Assembly (NCBI GenBank): GCA_963579925.1
Contig: CAUZJA010000185.1
Coordinates: forward strand, 1 to 5,604
Source of the DNA: UBA1151 sp963579925
GTDB taxonomy: Bacteria; Chloroflexota; Dehalococcoidia; Lucifugimonadales; Lucifugimonadaceae
DNA: 5,604 nucleotides
Direction of reading: 5' to 3'
Part shown: positions 1 to 5,604 of the stretch, piece by piece
Layout: each line of letters opens with the position of its first letter
Position numbering within the stretch: the stretch's first letter is position 1
Translations under genes and position numbers: made by a program
Notes under the pieces: model-generated
Database searches by the model: none
What the model was told of the DNA's origin: nothing
What the model saw: only the letters and a program-made list of their open reading frames with translations

Positions 1-362
1 GCAGCATCAAATTTCGCCAGATTGAGAGCAACGGTGGCTATATCGCCGGTGATCACATCGATCTGTTCGTCCAGACCCTGCTCAGTAGCGCGAGATTGCA
101 GTTCCGCCGCTCCAGCTTCTTCGAGCGTGACCCCGGTCACCGCTGCTCCATACTTCTCGGCGAGAAATAGTGATGTCGCTCCCGGGCCACAGCCGACGTC
201 TAAAACTCGTGATTCACCCGACAACTCAAGCTGAGATGCCAGCTCCTCGGTGAGCGCGAGCCCGCCGGGATGGAGTGAGTCGCCCAGCAGGTAGCGCGCC
301 GCGGGATGGCTGTATGCACTGGCGCAACAGGCGTTGAGTTCCAGATCCGAGCTGAGCGTCAC
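1..362 (-). CDS. Class I SAM-dependent methyltransferase, 3' end off the window
   Basis: I translated the minus strand here and found an open frame of 120 complete codons that leaves the window at base 1, so the C-terminal part is missing. Visible residues 53-64 read VLDVGCGPGATS, the glycine-rich motif I that binds S-adenosylmethionine. A motif II-like TGD follows at 105-107, then FDA at 118-120. Before the fold is a distinctive segment at about 11-36 with a Cys-Cys pair (12-13), RYLLGDS and HPGG. I recall similar N-termini in methyltransferases encoded beside Tes-like radical SAM genes (the group called TrsM or DVU_1556-type), but that is memory, not a search. The GTG start at 362 overlaps the upstream stop codon as GTGA, which suggests translational coupling; no Shine-Dalgarno is seen. 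An in-frame ATG at 389 is an alternative that would add nine residues. The methylated substrate is unknown. Expression is expected from the radical SAM operon upstream. Confidence 0.85.
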   Translation of the reverse strand, partial: MTLSSDLELNACCASAYSHPAARYLLGDSLHPGGLALTEELASQLELSGESRVLDVGCGPGATSLFLAEKYGAAVTGVTLEEAGAAELQSRATEQGLDEQIDVITGDIATVALNLAKFDA

Positions 363-898
363 GCCGCCGTCGCTAAATCGTGAGTACATGCGGCCTGGGG
401 ATGAACCCGACTTCGCTCAGCGCGTGCTTCGATCATTATTTTCACTTCAGACAAGTGCTCGCGCATGTGCTTTTGCATGAACTTCTGGATGTAGATCTTT
501 CCGAGCATCCAACCGAAGACCGACCACCGAATCGCGAACTTGCTGTGATAGGTGAACTGCGTGCAACTGCCGTGGTCTTCCAACTCAAATCGATCGCTCA
601 GTAGCTTCAGGCCGCCGGTGATAGGCCCTGAGCCGGGGACAAGATTGAAGTCGATCGCCTCTGGCTCGTGAAGATCGACCCACTCTGTGGTGATCCAATT
701 TTTGTGCATGCCGAAACCCAGAGAAATCGGCGTAGTGAACTCCACGAACTTTCGGGTTCCCTGGTCTTCCAGCACTCGATTGGACGGACCATCCGCGCCC
801 ATGGACGCGTTAAAAGCGGTAAGTACCTGAAATGCGAGGCGGCGATCGGCGTTGACGTGAATCGTCTCAGAGGGGATTTGGATCGGGATCAGCGACAT
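359..898 (-). CDS. SRPBCC (START/polyketide cyclase-like) family protein
   Basis: The 179-residue product resembles the SRPBCC superfamily, a helix-grip fold with a deep hydrophobic cavity that binds lipids, polyketides or other apolar ligands. Visible features are an N-terminal strand followed by NADRRLAFQVLTAF (about 16-29, the usual first helix), alternating beta-strands through about residue 120, and a long C-terminal helix (about 124-160, from SVFGWMLGK) that would cap the cavity. The last 18 or so residues look like a disordered tail. No signal peptide or membrane segment is evident, so it is probably cytoplasmic. It starts 2 bases after the radical SAM stop codon, has its own AGGTGG ribosome-binding site, and overlaps the downstream methyltransferase by four bases. 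Its role in the operon could be ligand carrier, cyclase or dehydratase. No catalytic residue can be named with confidence, so the specific function is unknown. Confidence 0.8.
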   Translation of the reverse strand: MSLIPIQIPSETIHVNADRRLAFQVLTAFNASMGADGPSNRVLEDQGTRKFVEFTTPISLGFGMHKNWITTEWVDLHEPEAIDFNLVPGSGPITGGLKLLSDRFELEDHGSCTQFTYHSKFAIRWSVFGWMLGKIYIQKFMQKHMREHLSEVKIMIEARAERSRVHPQAACTHDLATAA

Positions 899-911
899 AT
901 CTAAACCACCT
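899..911 (-). promoter_or_regulatory. Ribosome-binding site of the SRPBCC gene
   Basis: On the minus strand the sequence AGGTGG (906-911) lies seven bases before the ATG at 898 and inside the last codons of the radical SAM gene. It supports the start at 898 and independent initiation within a tightly packed operon. Confidence 0.55.
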
Positions 912-2415
912 TTGGCTCGGGCGCGGCCAATGGAATGCCCGTCCGCTTTTCCAGGCGCTCCCGGGCACGAGACTTCATGAGTTCGGCTTTGATGTCCTCT
1001 CGGTAGCCAACTGTGTTGTAGGCGCAGAAGGGGATTAGCCGACCGTCCGGTGTCGCGATTTCGACGCAGTATTTCATGAGCTTCTTGATATCGAACGTAT
1101 ACGGGTCCTGGAAGTCTTTGATGGTGATCGCAAAGACATGTTTCGCCATGTTGTTAGGGATTCGGAAGTCGATATTGCACGTGGCGCAGACAAACGCATC
1201 GCCAAGTGTGTCGCTGCCCGGTGCGGCAGATGACGACCACATGCCCGCAAGCGCTTCCCGGATCTCTGTCTCGGGATCCGGCCACACTCGGTTCGTGATG
1301 TAGTCGAGATATTCGTCCACATCCACCAATCGCGCCAGCGGTGTTACATCGTCACCCTCAACATAGGCGTATGAGATTGACTGGCATGCGGGATGGAAGC
1401 ATGGCACTGGAACGAAGTCAGACTTCACGAACTTACCGTTCATGCCTTTGTCCAGTCGATCAATTACTTCCGAAATGGTCACCCGATTCATGGGGTCGAG
1501 ATAGTCAAGATGCCTGCCCGTGCGGAATACCGGCTGGAACATGACGCCCCGAACGGCAGGATGCTTCAGACCAAACTCGACGATCGCCGACATCTCATGT
1601 TCGTTCACATCGCGTTCAATAGTCGCTGTGAGAATTGTGTTGACGTCGTGCGCTGCCAAAATATCGAGCGCCGCCATCTTCTCGTCGAGCAGCGACTCGC
1701 CGCTCATCTTGACGTACGTTTCTTCTTCGAACCCATCGAACTGGAGATAGACCATGGGATTGAGGGCGCAGAACTTCTCAGCCCACTCGGGATCTTCCAC
1801 CAACCTGCGACCATTGGTGTTCACCATCACGTGGCGAATGCCTTTGTCCTGAGCCATCTGGATGAAGTCGAGCAGTTCAGGGTGCAATGTTGGCTCGCCT
1901 CCTGAAAACTGGACCACTTCCGGATCGCCTTCGGTGCGCACGAACGTGTCGAGCATTGTCTCGACCTCGTTGCGCCGTAGATTGAAGCCCGTGCCAGCGT
2001 CCATGAAGCAGGTTGGGCAGGCCATGTTGCAGCCCGTGTTCGCTTCGATGATCACCAAGCATGCGTGTTGCTTGTGTTCGGGACACAGGCCACAGTCATA
2101 CGGGCAGCCGTCCTTGATTTCCGTGGAGAACTCAAGTGGGATATCGCCGGGTTTGTTGTAGCGAAGTTGATCGAGATACGTATCGGCATTAGGCGAAATC
2201 AGAACCTCGAACCGGCCATGCTCATCGCACCGTTTGCGCATGATCACCTGACCGTCTTTCAGGTGGATCTCTGCATCAATGAGCTTCTTGCACTTAGGAC
2301 ACATGCTGCGCGTCAGTTCGTAGAAGATTGAATCTGAAACGGCGCGTTTCCGTGCGGAAGCTTTTGTCTCTGGCGTTTCTGGTGATTCCGGTCGTTCTGG
2401 TTTGGCCTCAGCCAT
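901..2415 (-). CDS. Tes/MJ0619-like radical SAM protein with multiple Cys metal sites
   Basis: This 504-residue protein (from ATG 2415) has the radical SAM signature CNMACPTC (Cys129, Cys133, Cys136), followed by the SGGEPT motif at 171-176 that contacts the SAM amino group. Additional cysteines match the architecture known from archaeal tetraether synthase Tes (MJ0619 family): CPKC at 39-42 and RCDEHG at 62-67 (rubredoxin-like region), GCPYDCGLC at 103-111 with HACL at 118-121, and C-terminal Cys339, Cys344, Cys410, Cys413, Cys450 and Cys464. Archaeal Tes joins lipid tails through carbon-carbon bonds and carries auxiliary Fe-S clusters plus one mononuclear iron. Which Cys ligates which centre here is inference. 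It heads an operon with an SRPBCC protein and a methyltransferase. I chose ATG 2415 over ATG 2430 because AGGAG lies 4 bases before it, while 2430 lacks a ribosome-binding site and abuts a hairpin. The first 25 residues are Pro/Glu-rich and probably disordered. Family assignment is strong; the substrate is unknown. Confidence 0.88.
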   Translation of the reverse strand: MAEAKPERPESPETPETKASARKRAVSDSIFYELTRSMCPKCKKLIDAEIHLKDGQVIMRKRCDEHGRFEVLISPNADTYLDQLRYNKPGDIPLEFSTEIKDGCPYDCGLCPEHKQHACLVIIEANTGCNMACPTCFMDAGTGFNLRRNEVETMLDTFVRTEGDPEVVQFSGGEPTLHPELLDFIQMAQDKGIRHVMVNTNGRRLVEDPEWAEKFCALNPMVYLQFDGFEEETYVKMSGESLLDEKMAALDILAAHDVNTILTATIERDVNEHEMSAIVEFGLKHPAVRGVMFQPVFRTGRHLDYLDPMNRVTISEVIDRLDKGMNGKFVKSDFVPVPCFHPACQSISYAYVEGDDVTPLARLVDVDEYLDYITNRVWPDPETEIREALAGMWSSSAAPGSDTLGDAFVCATCNIDFRIPNNMAKHVFAITIKDFQDPYTFDIKKLMKYCVEIATPDGRLIPFCAYNTVGYREDIKAELMKSRARERLEKRTGIPLAAPEPKVV

Positions 2416-2424
2416 ACTTCTCCT
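2416..2424 (-). promoter_or_regulatory. Ribosome-binding site that decides the radical SAM start
   Basis: AGGAG (2420-2424, minus strand) lies four bases before ATG 2415. The spacing is slightly short but usable. The longer candidate start at 2430 has no purine-rich stretch before it, so this site favours the shorter protein beginning MAEAKPERPE. Confidence 0.6.
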
Positions 2425-2432
2425 GTTCATGG

Positions 2433-2448
2433 CGCTGCACAGGCAGCG
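2433..2448 (-). other. Short hairpin in the radical SAM leader
   Basis: CGCTGC and GCAGCG form a perfect six-base-pair stem around a four-base loop, directly upstream of the alternative ATG at 2430 and 17 bases before the preferred ATG at 2415. In the mRNA it would tend to block initiation at 2430. Whether it also regulates expression cannot be told from sequence. Confidence 0.4.
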
Positions 2449-2505
2449 TGATACCGCCTCATGATCGCATGCGCGTCCGAGCTTGCATGCACGCCTGTCG
2501 GCAGC

Positions 2506-2535
2506 AATATGACGTTTAGATGCCGCTCACGCCAA
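2506..2535 (-). promoter_or_regulatory. Possible sigma-70-type promoter for the radical SAM operon
   Basis: On the minus strand TTGGCG (2530-2535) and CATATT (2506-2511) each match the -35 and -10 consensus at four of six positions, with an 18-base spacer. The site lies just past the sodN terminator and about 90 bases before the radical SAM start, where a promoter is expected. The match is weak, so position is the main argument. Confidence 0.3.
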
Positions 2536-2550
2536 ATGTGTCCAGCCAAC

Positions 2551-2581
2551 AAAAAAGGCCCGGCATAGCGCCGGGCCTTTT
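2551..2581 (-). terminator. Intrinsic terminator of sodN
   Basis: The GC-rich arms GGCCCGGC (2557-2564) and GCCGGGCC (2570-2577) pair perfectly around a five-base loop, and flanking A/T runs extend the stem to 12 pairs. Read on the minus strand, the hairpin is followed by a run of six T residues (2551-2556). It lies 15 bases beyond the sodN stop codon. It separates sodN transcription from the radical SAM operon. Confidence 0.92.
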
Positions 2582-2596
2582 GAGATCAATTCAGAA

Positions 2597-3028
2597 CTAC
2601 TTCTTGGTGGCCCAGAAGATGTGGCCAATCTCGTCGATCGCCGCCTTGAACGCAACTGCTGCGTCCATGTCTACGTTCTGCTTGGCCTGTGAACCAAGCT
2701 TGCAGGCTTGCCATACAAGTGTGTGCAAATTGGGGTTTGCTTCCAGGTGCTCAGGCTTGAAGTAGTCGGTCCAGATGACCAGAATGTCATCCTTGGCCTT
2801 CTTGCCGTGCTCTTCCTTGACCAGCGTGTAGCGGGCAAGGGCGTGGCCGGACATCGGGTCGCTCATGTCGAGACCCTGAATGAGCTCGGTCATTCGGATA
2901 ACGGTTTGTGCGGCTTCGAGCGCTGCGTGCGGGTCGTAGATGCCGCAAGGTACGTCACAGTGCGCCTGAACATCGCTGATGGGTAGAGCTCGGTCGAGCA
3001 GACGGGTTACATTAGTTACAAATGACAT
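2597..3028 (-). CDS. sodN: Nickel-dependent superoxide dismutase precursor
   Basis: The 143-residue product carries HCDVPCGIY at residues 23-31, the nickel-hook motif of Ni-SOD (classical form HCDLPCGVY), followed by DP. In this family the new N-terminal His (His23 here) supplies its amino group and imidazole, and Cys24 and Cys28 supply thiolates to nickel. Tyr31 corresponds to the conserved active-site Tyr9. The enzyme, a homohexamer in characterised members, converts superoxide to oxygen and hydrogen peroxide in the cytoplasm. Residues 1-22 form a propeptide that must be removed before nickel binding. That leaves a mature chain of 121 residues, close to the usual size of about 117. The remainder is helical, as expected for the four-helix bundle. 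The start at 3028 has AGGAG nine bases upstream. A strong terminator follows the gene, so it is probably monocistronic. The putative processing protease is encoded divergently next to it. Confidence 0.97.
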   Translation of the reverse strand: MSFVTNVTRLLDRALPISDVQAHCDVPCGIYDPHAALEAAQTVIRMTELIQGLDMSDPMSGHALARYTLVKEEHGKKAKDDILVIWTDYFKPEHLEANPNLHTLVWQACKLGSQAKQNVDMDAAVAFKAAIDEIGHIFWATKK

Positions 3029-3042
3029 GCTTAATTGCTCCT
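3029..3042 (-). promoter_or_regulatory. Ribosome-binding site of sodN
   Basis: AGGAG (3038-3042 on the minus strand) lies nine bases before the sodN ATG. It fixes the start at 3028 and therefore the 22-residue propeptide length. Confidence 0.7.
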
Positions 3043-3054
3043 GAAAATACAGTG

Positions 3055-3073
3055 CGAGCCATCACTCGGCTCG
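3055..3073. repeat. Inverted repeat in the sodN-sodX intergenic region
   Basis: CGAGCC (3055-3060) and GGCTCG (3068-3073) are perfect inverted arms around a seven-base spacer, centred about 36 bases upstream of the sodN start. It could be an operator half-site pair or a 5' UTR hairpin. I do not recognise it as a known nickel- or oxidative-stress regulator site. Confidence 0.35.
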
Positions 3074-3134
3074 ACCGGAATAAGGCCATGGTTTCGGCGG
3101 CTAAATCTAACACAGTTGTGAGTAAGTGCACCGC

Positions 3135-3617
3135 ATGAGGGTGCGTATTAGGCCACGTGAGAGGGTACGCGCGTTGGGGCAATCGGTAAAAGCTATCGCC
3201 TACTGGTGGATTGATTTCTTCACATCACGACGCGTTCGTATCGGTGGCGACAGCATGCTGCCAACTTTTACGCCCGGTGACAAAGCAATCGTCAGCCCGC
3301 GTGAATACAAAATGGGTACACCAGACAGATTTGACGTCGTCATCTTGAAAGCCACGCCCATGCGGCAGGAAGAGATCAAGCGCATAGTTGGGCTACCCGG
3401 CGAAGAAGTGATGATCAAGAACAAGCAACTGTTGATCAACGGTGAAGAAGTGGAACAACCAGTCGATGGGGCGGACTCAGGCACTCACCTGTGGGTGCTG
3501 AAAGAGAACGAGTTCATAGTGCTGGGCGACAATCGGGGCGCCTCAACTGACAGTAGGAAGTACGGACCGGTGAGCCTTGAGCAGATCATTGGACCAATTG
3601 TTCGGCGGATGAACTGA
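3135..3617 (+). CDS. sodX: S26-family peptidase, probable Ni-SOD maturation protease
   Basis: This 160-residue protein belongs to the signal peptidase I (S26) family. Ser40 in GGDSMLPT is the predicted nucleophile, Lys82 in EEIKRIVGLPGE is the general base, and LGDNRGASTDSRKYGPV at 130-146 is the conserved late box. It lacks the hydrophobic N-terminal anchor of ordinary LepB; residues 1-30 are basic with only a brief aromatic patch (YWWIDFF). A soluble S26 protease encoded next to sodN fits SodX, which cleaves the Ni-SOD propeptide in the cytoplasm. That function rests on family plus context. The gene is divergent from sodN and converges on hemB. The open frame begins at GTG 3126. I prefer ATG 3135, although neither has a good ribosome-binding site; TTG 3174 is preceded by GAGAGGG and is another possibility. 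A general signal peptidase remains the alternative. Confidence 0.85.
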   Translation: MRVRIRPRERVRALGQSVKAIAYWWIDFFTSRRVRIGGDSMLPTFTPGDKAIVSPREYKMGTPDRFDVVILKATPMRQEEIKRIVGLPGEEVMIKNKQLLINGEEVEQPVDGADSGTHLWVLKENEFIVLGDNRGASTDSRKYGPVSLEQIIGPIVRRMN

Positions 3618-3622
3618 GCGAT

Positions 3623-3645
3623 ATCGAACGGGCTTACCCGTCGAT
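3623..3645. other. Hairpin between the convergent sodX and hemB stop codons
   Basis: ATCG plus ACGGG pairs with CCCGT plus CGAT, giving nine base pairs with one bulged A (3627) and a four-base loop. The hemB TAA stop begins in that loop. No T-run follows on either strand, so it is at best a weak bidirectional terminator or a transcript-end structure for the two converging genes. Confidence 0.35.
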
Positions 3646-4617
3646 CAGCGCAACTGCCTCTTTGGCGTGGTAGGTGATGGTGATGTCTGCACCCGCACGG
3701 GCGATTGAGGTGAGAACTTCGATGATCGCACGGTCTTCGTCAATCCAGCCATTCTGTGCCGCTGCCTTGAGCATGGAGTATTCGCCGCTCACGTTGTAGG
3801 CGGCTACCGGCACTTCAGAAATTCGCCGAGTCATCCGAATGATGTCCAGATACTCCAGCGCCGGCTTCACCATCACGATGTCTGCGCCTTCTTCGATATC
3901 GGCACGCACTTCGCGCATTGCCTCGCGGCCATTGGCCGGGTCCATCTGATATGCCCGTCTATCGCCCTTTTGTGGGGCGGAGTCGGCGGCAATTCGGAAA
4001 GGGCCGTAGAAGGCGGATGAGTATTTGGCGGAGTATGCCATCAACGTGGTGTTGGTGTAGCCCGCCGAGTCTAGGCCAGACCGTATAGCGGAGATCTGGC
4101 CGTCCATCATTGCGGATGGAGCCACGATGTCTGCGCCTGCTTCGACGTGCGATACAGCCGTCTCAGCCAGTAGCGGCAAGGTAGTGTCATTATCGACCTC
4201 GCCATCAGGCAGAAGAATGCCACAGTGGCCGTGGTCCGTGTACTCACACATGCAAACGTCAGTTGCCACGATCAAATCGGGCTGGGCGTTCTTGATCTCA
4301 CGCACGGCGTTCTGAATGATGCCGTCTGACGCATATCCACCAGTGCCAGTGGCGTCCTTGGATTCTGGTATGCCGAACAGAAGCACGGACCCGATACCGA
4401 GTGATCCGATCTCGTCTACTTCAGCTTTGAGATTATCGACTGAAAGCTGGGAAATTCCGGGCATTGGCTCGATTGGCTCTCGAACGTTGGTGCCATGCGA
4501 CACAAAGATGGGGAACATGAATGTGCCCGGAGAGATACGAGTCTCTCGAACCATGTTTCGGATGCCCGGGGAGCGGCGGAGGCGCTGGCCACGGTGGAAA
4601 GGTCTATCGTTACTCAT
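3634..4617 (-). CDS. hemB: Delta-aminolevulinic acid dehydratase (porphobilinogen synthase)
   Basis: HemB condenses two 5-aminolevulinate molecules to porphobilinogen, the second committed step of tetrapyrrole synthesis, in the cytoplasm. The 327-residue length is typical of the family. Both catalytic lysines are visible: Lys198 in YSAKYSSAFYGPFR and the Schiff-base Lys251 in VMVKPALEYLD. The metal site reads DVCMCEYTDHGHCG with Cys122, Cys124 and Cys132, so this is the cysteine-rich, zinc-binding type rather than the magnesium-only type. The N-terminus (RRLRRSPGIRNMVRET and PMFPIFV-like residues near 34-39) also matches the family. Its ATG overlaps the stop of the upstream CobA-HemD gene as ATGA, indicating co-transcription and translational coupling. 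No clear separate ribosome-binding site is seen. The gene ends 16 bases from the convergent sodX stop. Confidence 0.98.
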   Translation of the reverse strand: MSNDRPFHRGQRLRRSPGIRNMVRETRISPGTFMFPIFVSHGTNVREPIEPMPGISQLSVDNLKAEVDEIGSLGIGSVLLFGIPESKDATGTGGYASDGIIQNAVREIKNAQPDLIVATDVCMCEYTDHGHCGILLPDGEVDNDTTLPLLAETAVSHVEAGADIVAPSAMMDGQISAIRSGLDSAGYTNTTLMAYSAKYSSAFYGPFRIAADSAPQKGDRRAYQMDPANGREAMREVRADIEEGADIVMVKPALEYLDIIRMTRRISEVPVAAYNVSGEYSMLKAAAQNGWIDEDRAIIEVLTSIARAGADITITYHAKEAVALIDG

Positions 4618-5604
4618 TCAGCAAAATGATCCACGAGTGCTTGTGTGAATGACTCCATCGTACGTTCAGAAGCCACCACGTCAACTTTCAGTCCAAGTTC
4701 TTTCGCCCGGTCCGCCGTGATTGGTCCCATACAGGCCACCGTTGTGGCGTTGATCAGACCGGTGTTGCCGTCCAGAAGGCCAAGAAGGTTGTCCACCCCG
4801 CTTGAACTGGTAAATGTAGTGACATCTAACCCCGATTCAAATGCCGCTTTGGCATTCGCAGCAGAATCGTCAGGTGCAAGTGTCTGGTAGCCAACGATGG
4901 CATCTACCGAAGCACCAAGGTCTTCGAGACCTTTCTCCAGAGTGTCGCGACCAAGGTCGGACCTGATCGCTAGGATGCGTTTGCCTTCCACTCCAAGTTT
5001 GGTCAGCGCCGTGACCACGGCTTCAGAGACATACTCGTCTGGCACAAGGTCGGATGAGATTCCGAGTAACTCTTTGACGGTGACGCCTGTCGCTGGACCA
5101 ACTGCTGCTACTTGAACTCCGGCGAATGCTCGTGAATCGATGCCGATCGCATCCATGTGCTCGGACACTCCTCGCACGCCATTTGAGCTTGAAAAGACTA
5201 CCCAGTCGTAGCTTGAGATATTCGATAGCGCTGCATCCAGCGCAGATGGATCTTCCAACGGCACGATCGAGATAAGTGGGAACTCCACGCACTCAGCGCC
5301 TTCAGCTTCCAGGAGGCCTCGGAATCGGCTCACCTGGCTGCGCGTGCGGGTGACCAGAATCTTCTTACCGAAGAGCGGCTGGTTATCGAACCACTGGAGC
5401 TTCGACCGAAGCTCGGTTACTTCGCCGATAACAAACGCAGCAGGAGAGGAGAGGCCCGCATCTGTTGCGATGGTGGCGATGTTGCCCAGCGGTCCCGAAA
5501 CGGCTCTCTGGCGATTCCATGTACCCCACATGATGATGGATGAAGGTCGCTCTGGCGACATTCCTGCAGCGATGAGTTGCGCTGTGATCTCAGGCAGCGC
5601 CGAC
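4614..5604 (-). CDS. cobA/hemD: CobA-HemD fusion: uroporphyrinogen-III methyltransferase/synthase, 5' end off the window
   Basis: The frame stays open to the right edge, so about 330 C-terminal residues are visible and the N-terminus is missing. The first 75 or so visible residues, including LIAAGMSPERP, the WGTWNRQRAVSG strand and FVIGEVTELRSKLQWF, are the C-terminal end of a uroporphyrinogen-III C-methyltransferase (CobA/SUMT), which makes precorrin-2 for siroheme and cobalamin. A short linker leads to GKKILVTRTR, the start of a full HemD domain (about 250 residues), which closes and rearranges hydroxymethylbilane to uroporphyrinogen III. HemD landmarks include DWVVFSSSNGVRG, VAAVGPATG, the second-lobe TFTSSSGVDNLL and the closing CMGPITADRAKELG. 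An internal ATG at 5561 lies within the CobA fold, so it is not the true start. Fused CobA-HemD followed by hemB is a known bacterial arrangement. The overlap with hemB is four bases. Confidence 0.93.
   Translation of the reverse strand, partial: SALPEITAQLIAAGMSPERPSSIIMWGTWNRQRAVSGPLGNIATIATDAGLSSPAAFVIGEVTELRSKLQWFDNQPLFGKKILVTRTRSQVSRFRGLLEAEGAECVEFPLISIVPLEDPSALDAALSNISSYDWVVFSSSNGVRGVSEHMDAIGIDSRAFAGVQVAAVGPATGVTVKELLGISSDLVPDEYVSEAVVTALTKLGVEGKRILAIRSDLGRDTLEKGLEDLGASVDAIVGYQTLAPDDSAANAKAAFESGLDVTTFTSSSGVDNLLGLLDGNTGLINATTVACMGPITADRAKELGLKVDVVASERTMESFTQALVDHFAE

Noticed and set aside
22..234. A 70-codon plus-strand open frame
   Set aside because: The opposite strand carries a methyltransferase motif I (VLDVGCGPG) across this stretch, so the plus-strand frame is a shadow.
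1393..1905. A 170-codon plus-strand open frame
   Set aside because: It lies entirely antisense to the radical SAM gene, over its catalytic region. It has no recognisable domain or ribosome-binding site, and its composition is what the complement of that coding sequence would give.
901..2430. The longer radical SAM reading frame beginning at ATG 2430
   Set aside because: No ribosome-binding site precedes 2430 and a hairpin abuts it, whereas ATG 2415 has AGGAG upstream. The five extra residues add no domain.
2520..2765. An 81-codon plus-strand open frame
   Set aside because: It crosses the sodN terminator and runs antisense to the 3' half of sodN.
3043..3125. Promoter elements for sodN and sodX in the divergent intergenic region
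   Set aside because: AT-rich hexamers such as TAAATC near 3102 exist, but I could not pair any with a convincing -35 at a sensible spacing on either strand.
3200..3484. A 94-codon minus-strand open frame
   Set aside because: It is antisense to the S26 protease, whose catalytic motifs are clear; its Ser/Pro-rich product is typical of a shadow frame.
4316..4648. A 110-codon plus-strand open frame
   Set aside because: It is antisense to the N-terminal part of hemB and the end of the CobA-HemD gene. Both are unambiguous genes, and this frame's product has no family features.

Overview
The window is a densely packed bacterial chromosomal segment with moderate GC content, somewhat above 50% by eye. 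It carries seven genes: six on the minus strand and one, the Ni-SOD maturation protease, on the plus strand. There are no mobile elements, CRISPR arrays, RNA genes or signs of recent transfer. A CobA-HemD fusion followed by hemB, a nickel superoxide dismutase and a Tes-like radical SAM enzyme would suit a marine bacterium such as Chloroflexota (for example SAR202-type Dehalococcoidia), or possibly an actinobacterium. That placement is inference from gene content only; no rRNA or other lineage marker is present.

Reading in the direction of minus-strand transcription (right to left), the window opens inside a tetrapyrrole operon. A gene truncated at the right edge encodes the C-terminal end of uroporphyrinogen-III C-methyltransferase fused to a full uroporphyrinogen-III synthase domain (4614-5604). 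It overlaps hemB (3634-4617) by four bases (ATGA). Together they provide the porphobilinogen-forming and ring-closing steps of heme, siroheme and cobalamin precursor synthesis. HemB converges with sodX, and only 16 bases separate the two stop codons.

The middle is a nickel superoxide dismutase locus. sodN (2597-3028, minus) has the nickel-hook motif HCDVPCGIY after a 22-residue propeptide. Divergently, about 100 bases away, lies an S26-family serine protease (3135-3617, plus) that is best read as SodX, the protease that removes the propeptide. sodN ends at a strong intrinsic terminator (2551-2581).

Beyond that terminator is a separate three-gene operon with its own possible promoter: a Tes/MJ0619-like radical SAM enzyme (901-2415), an SRPBCC/START-like small-ligand-binding protein (359-898) and a class I SAM-dependent methyltransferase that runs off the left edge (1-362). 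The first two genes are 2 bases apart, and the last two overlap by four bases (GTGA). This module is the most interesting item here. It looks like a small pathway acting on a hydrophobic (possibly lipid) substrate, but the substrate cannot be read from the sequence.
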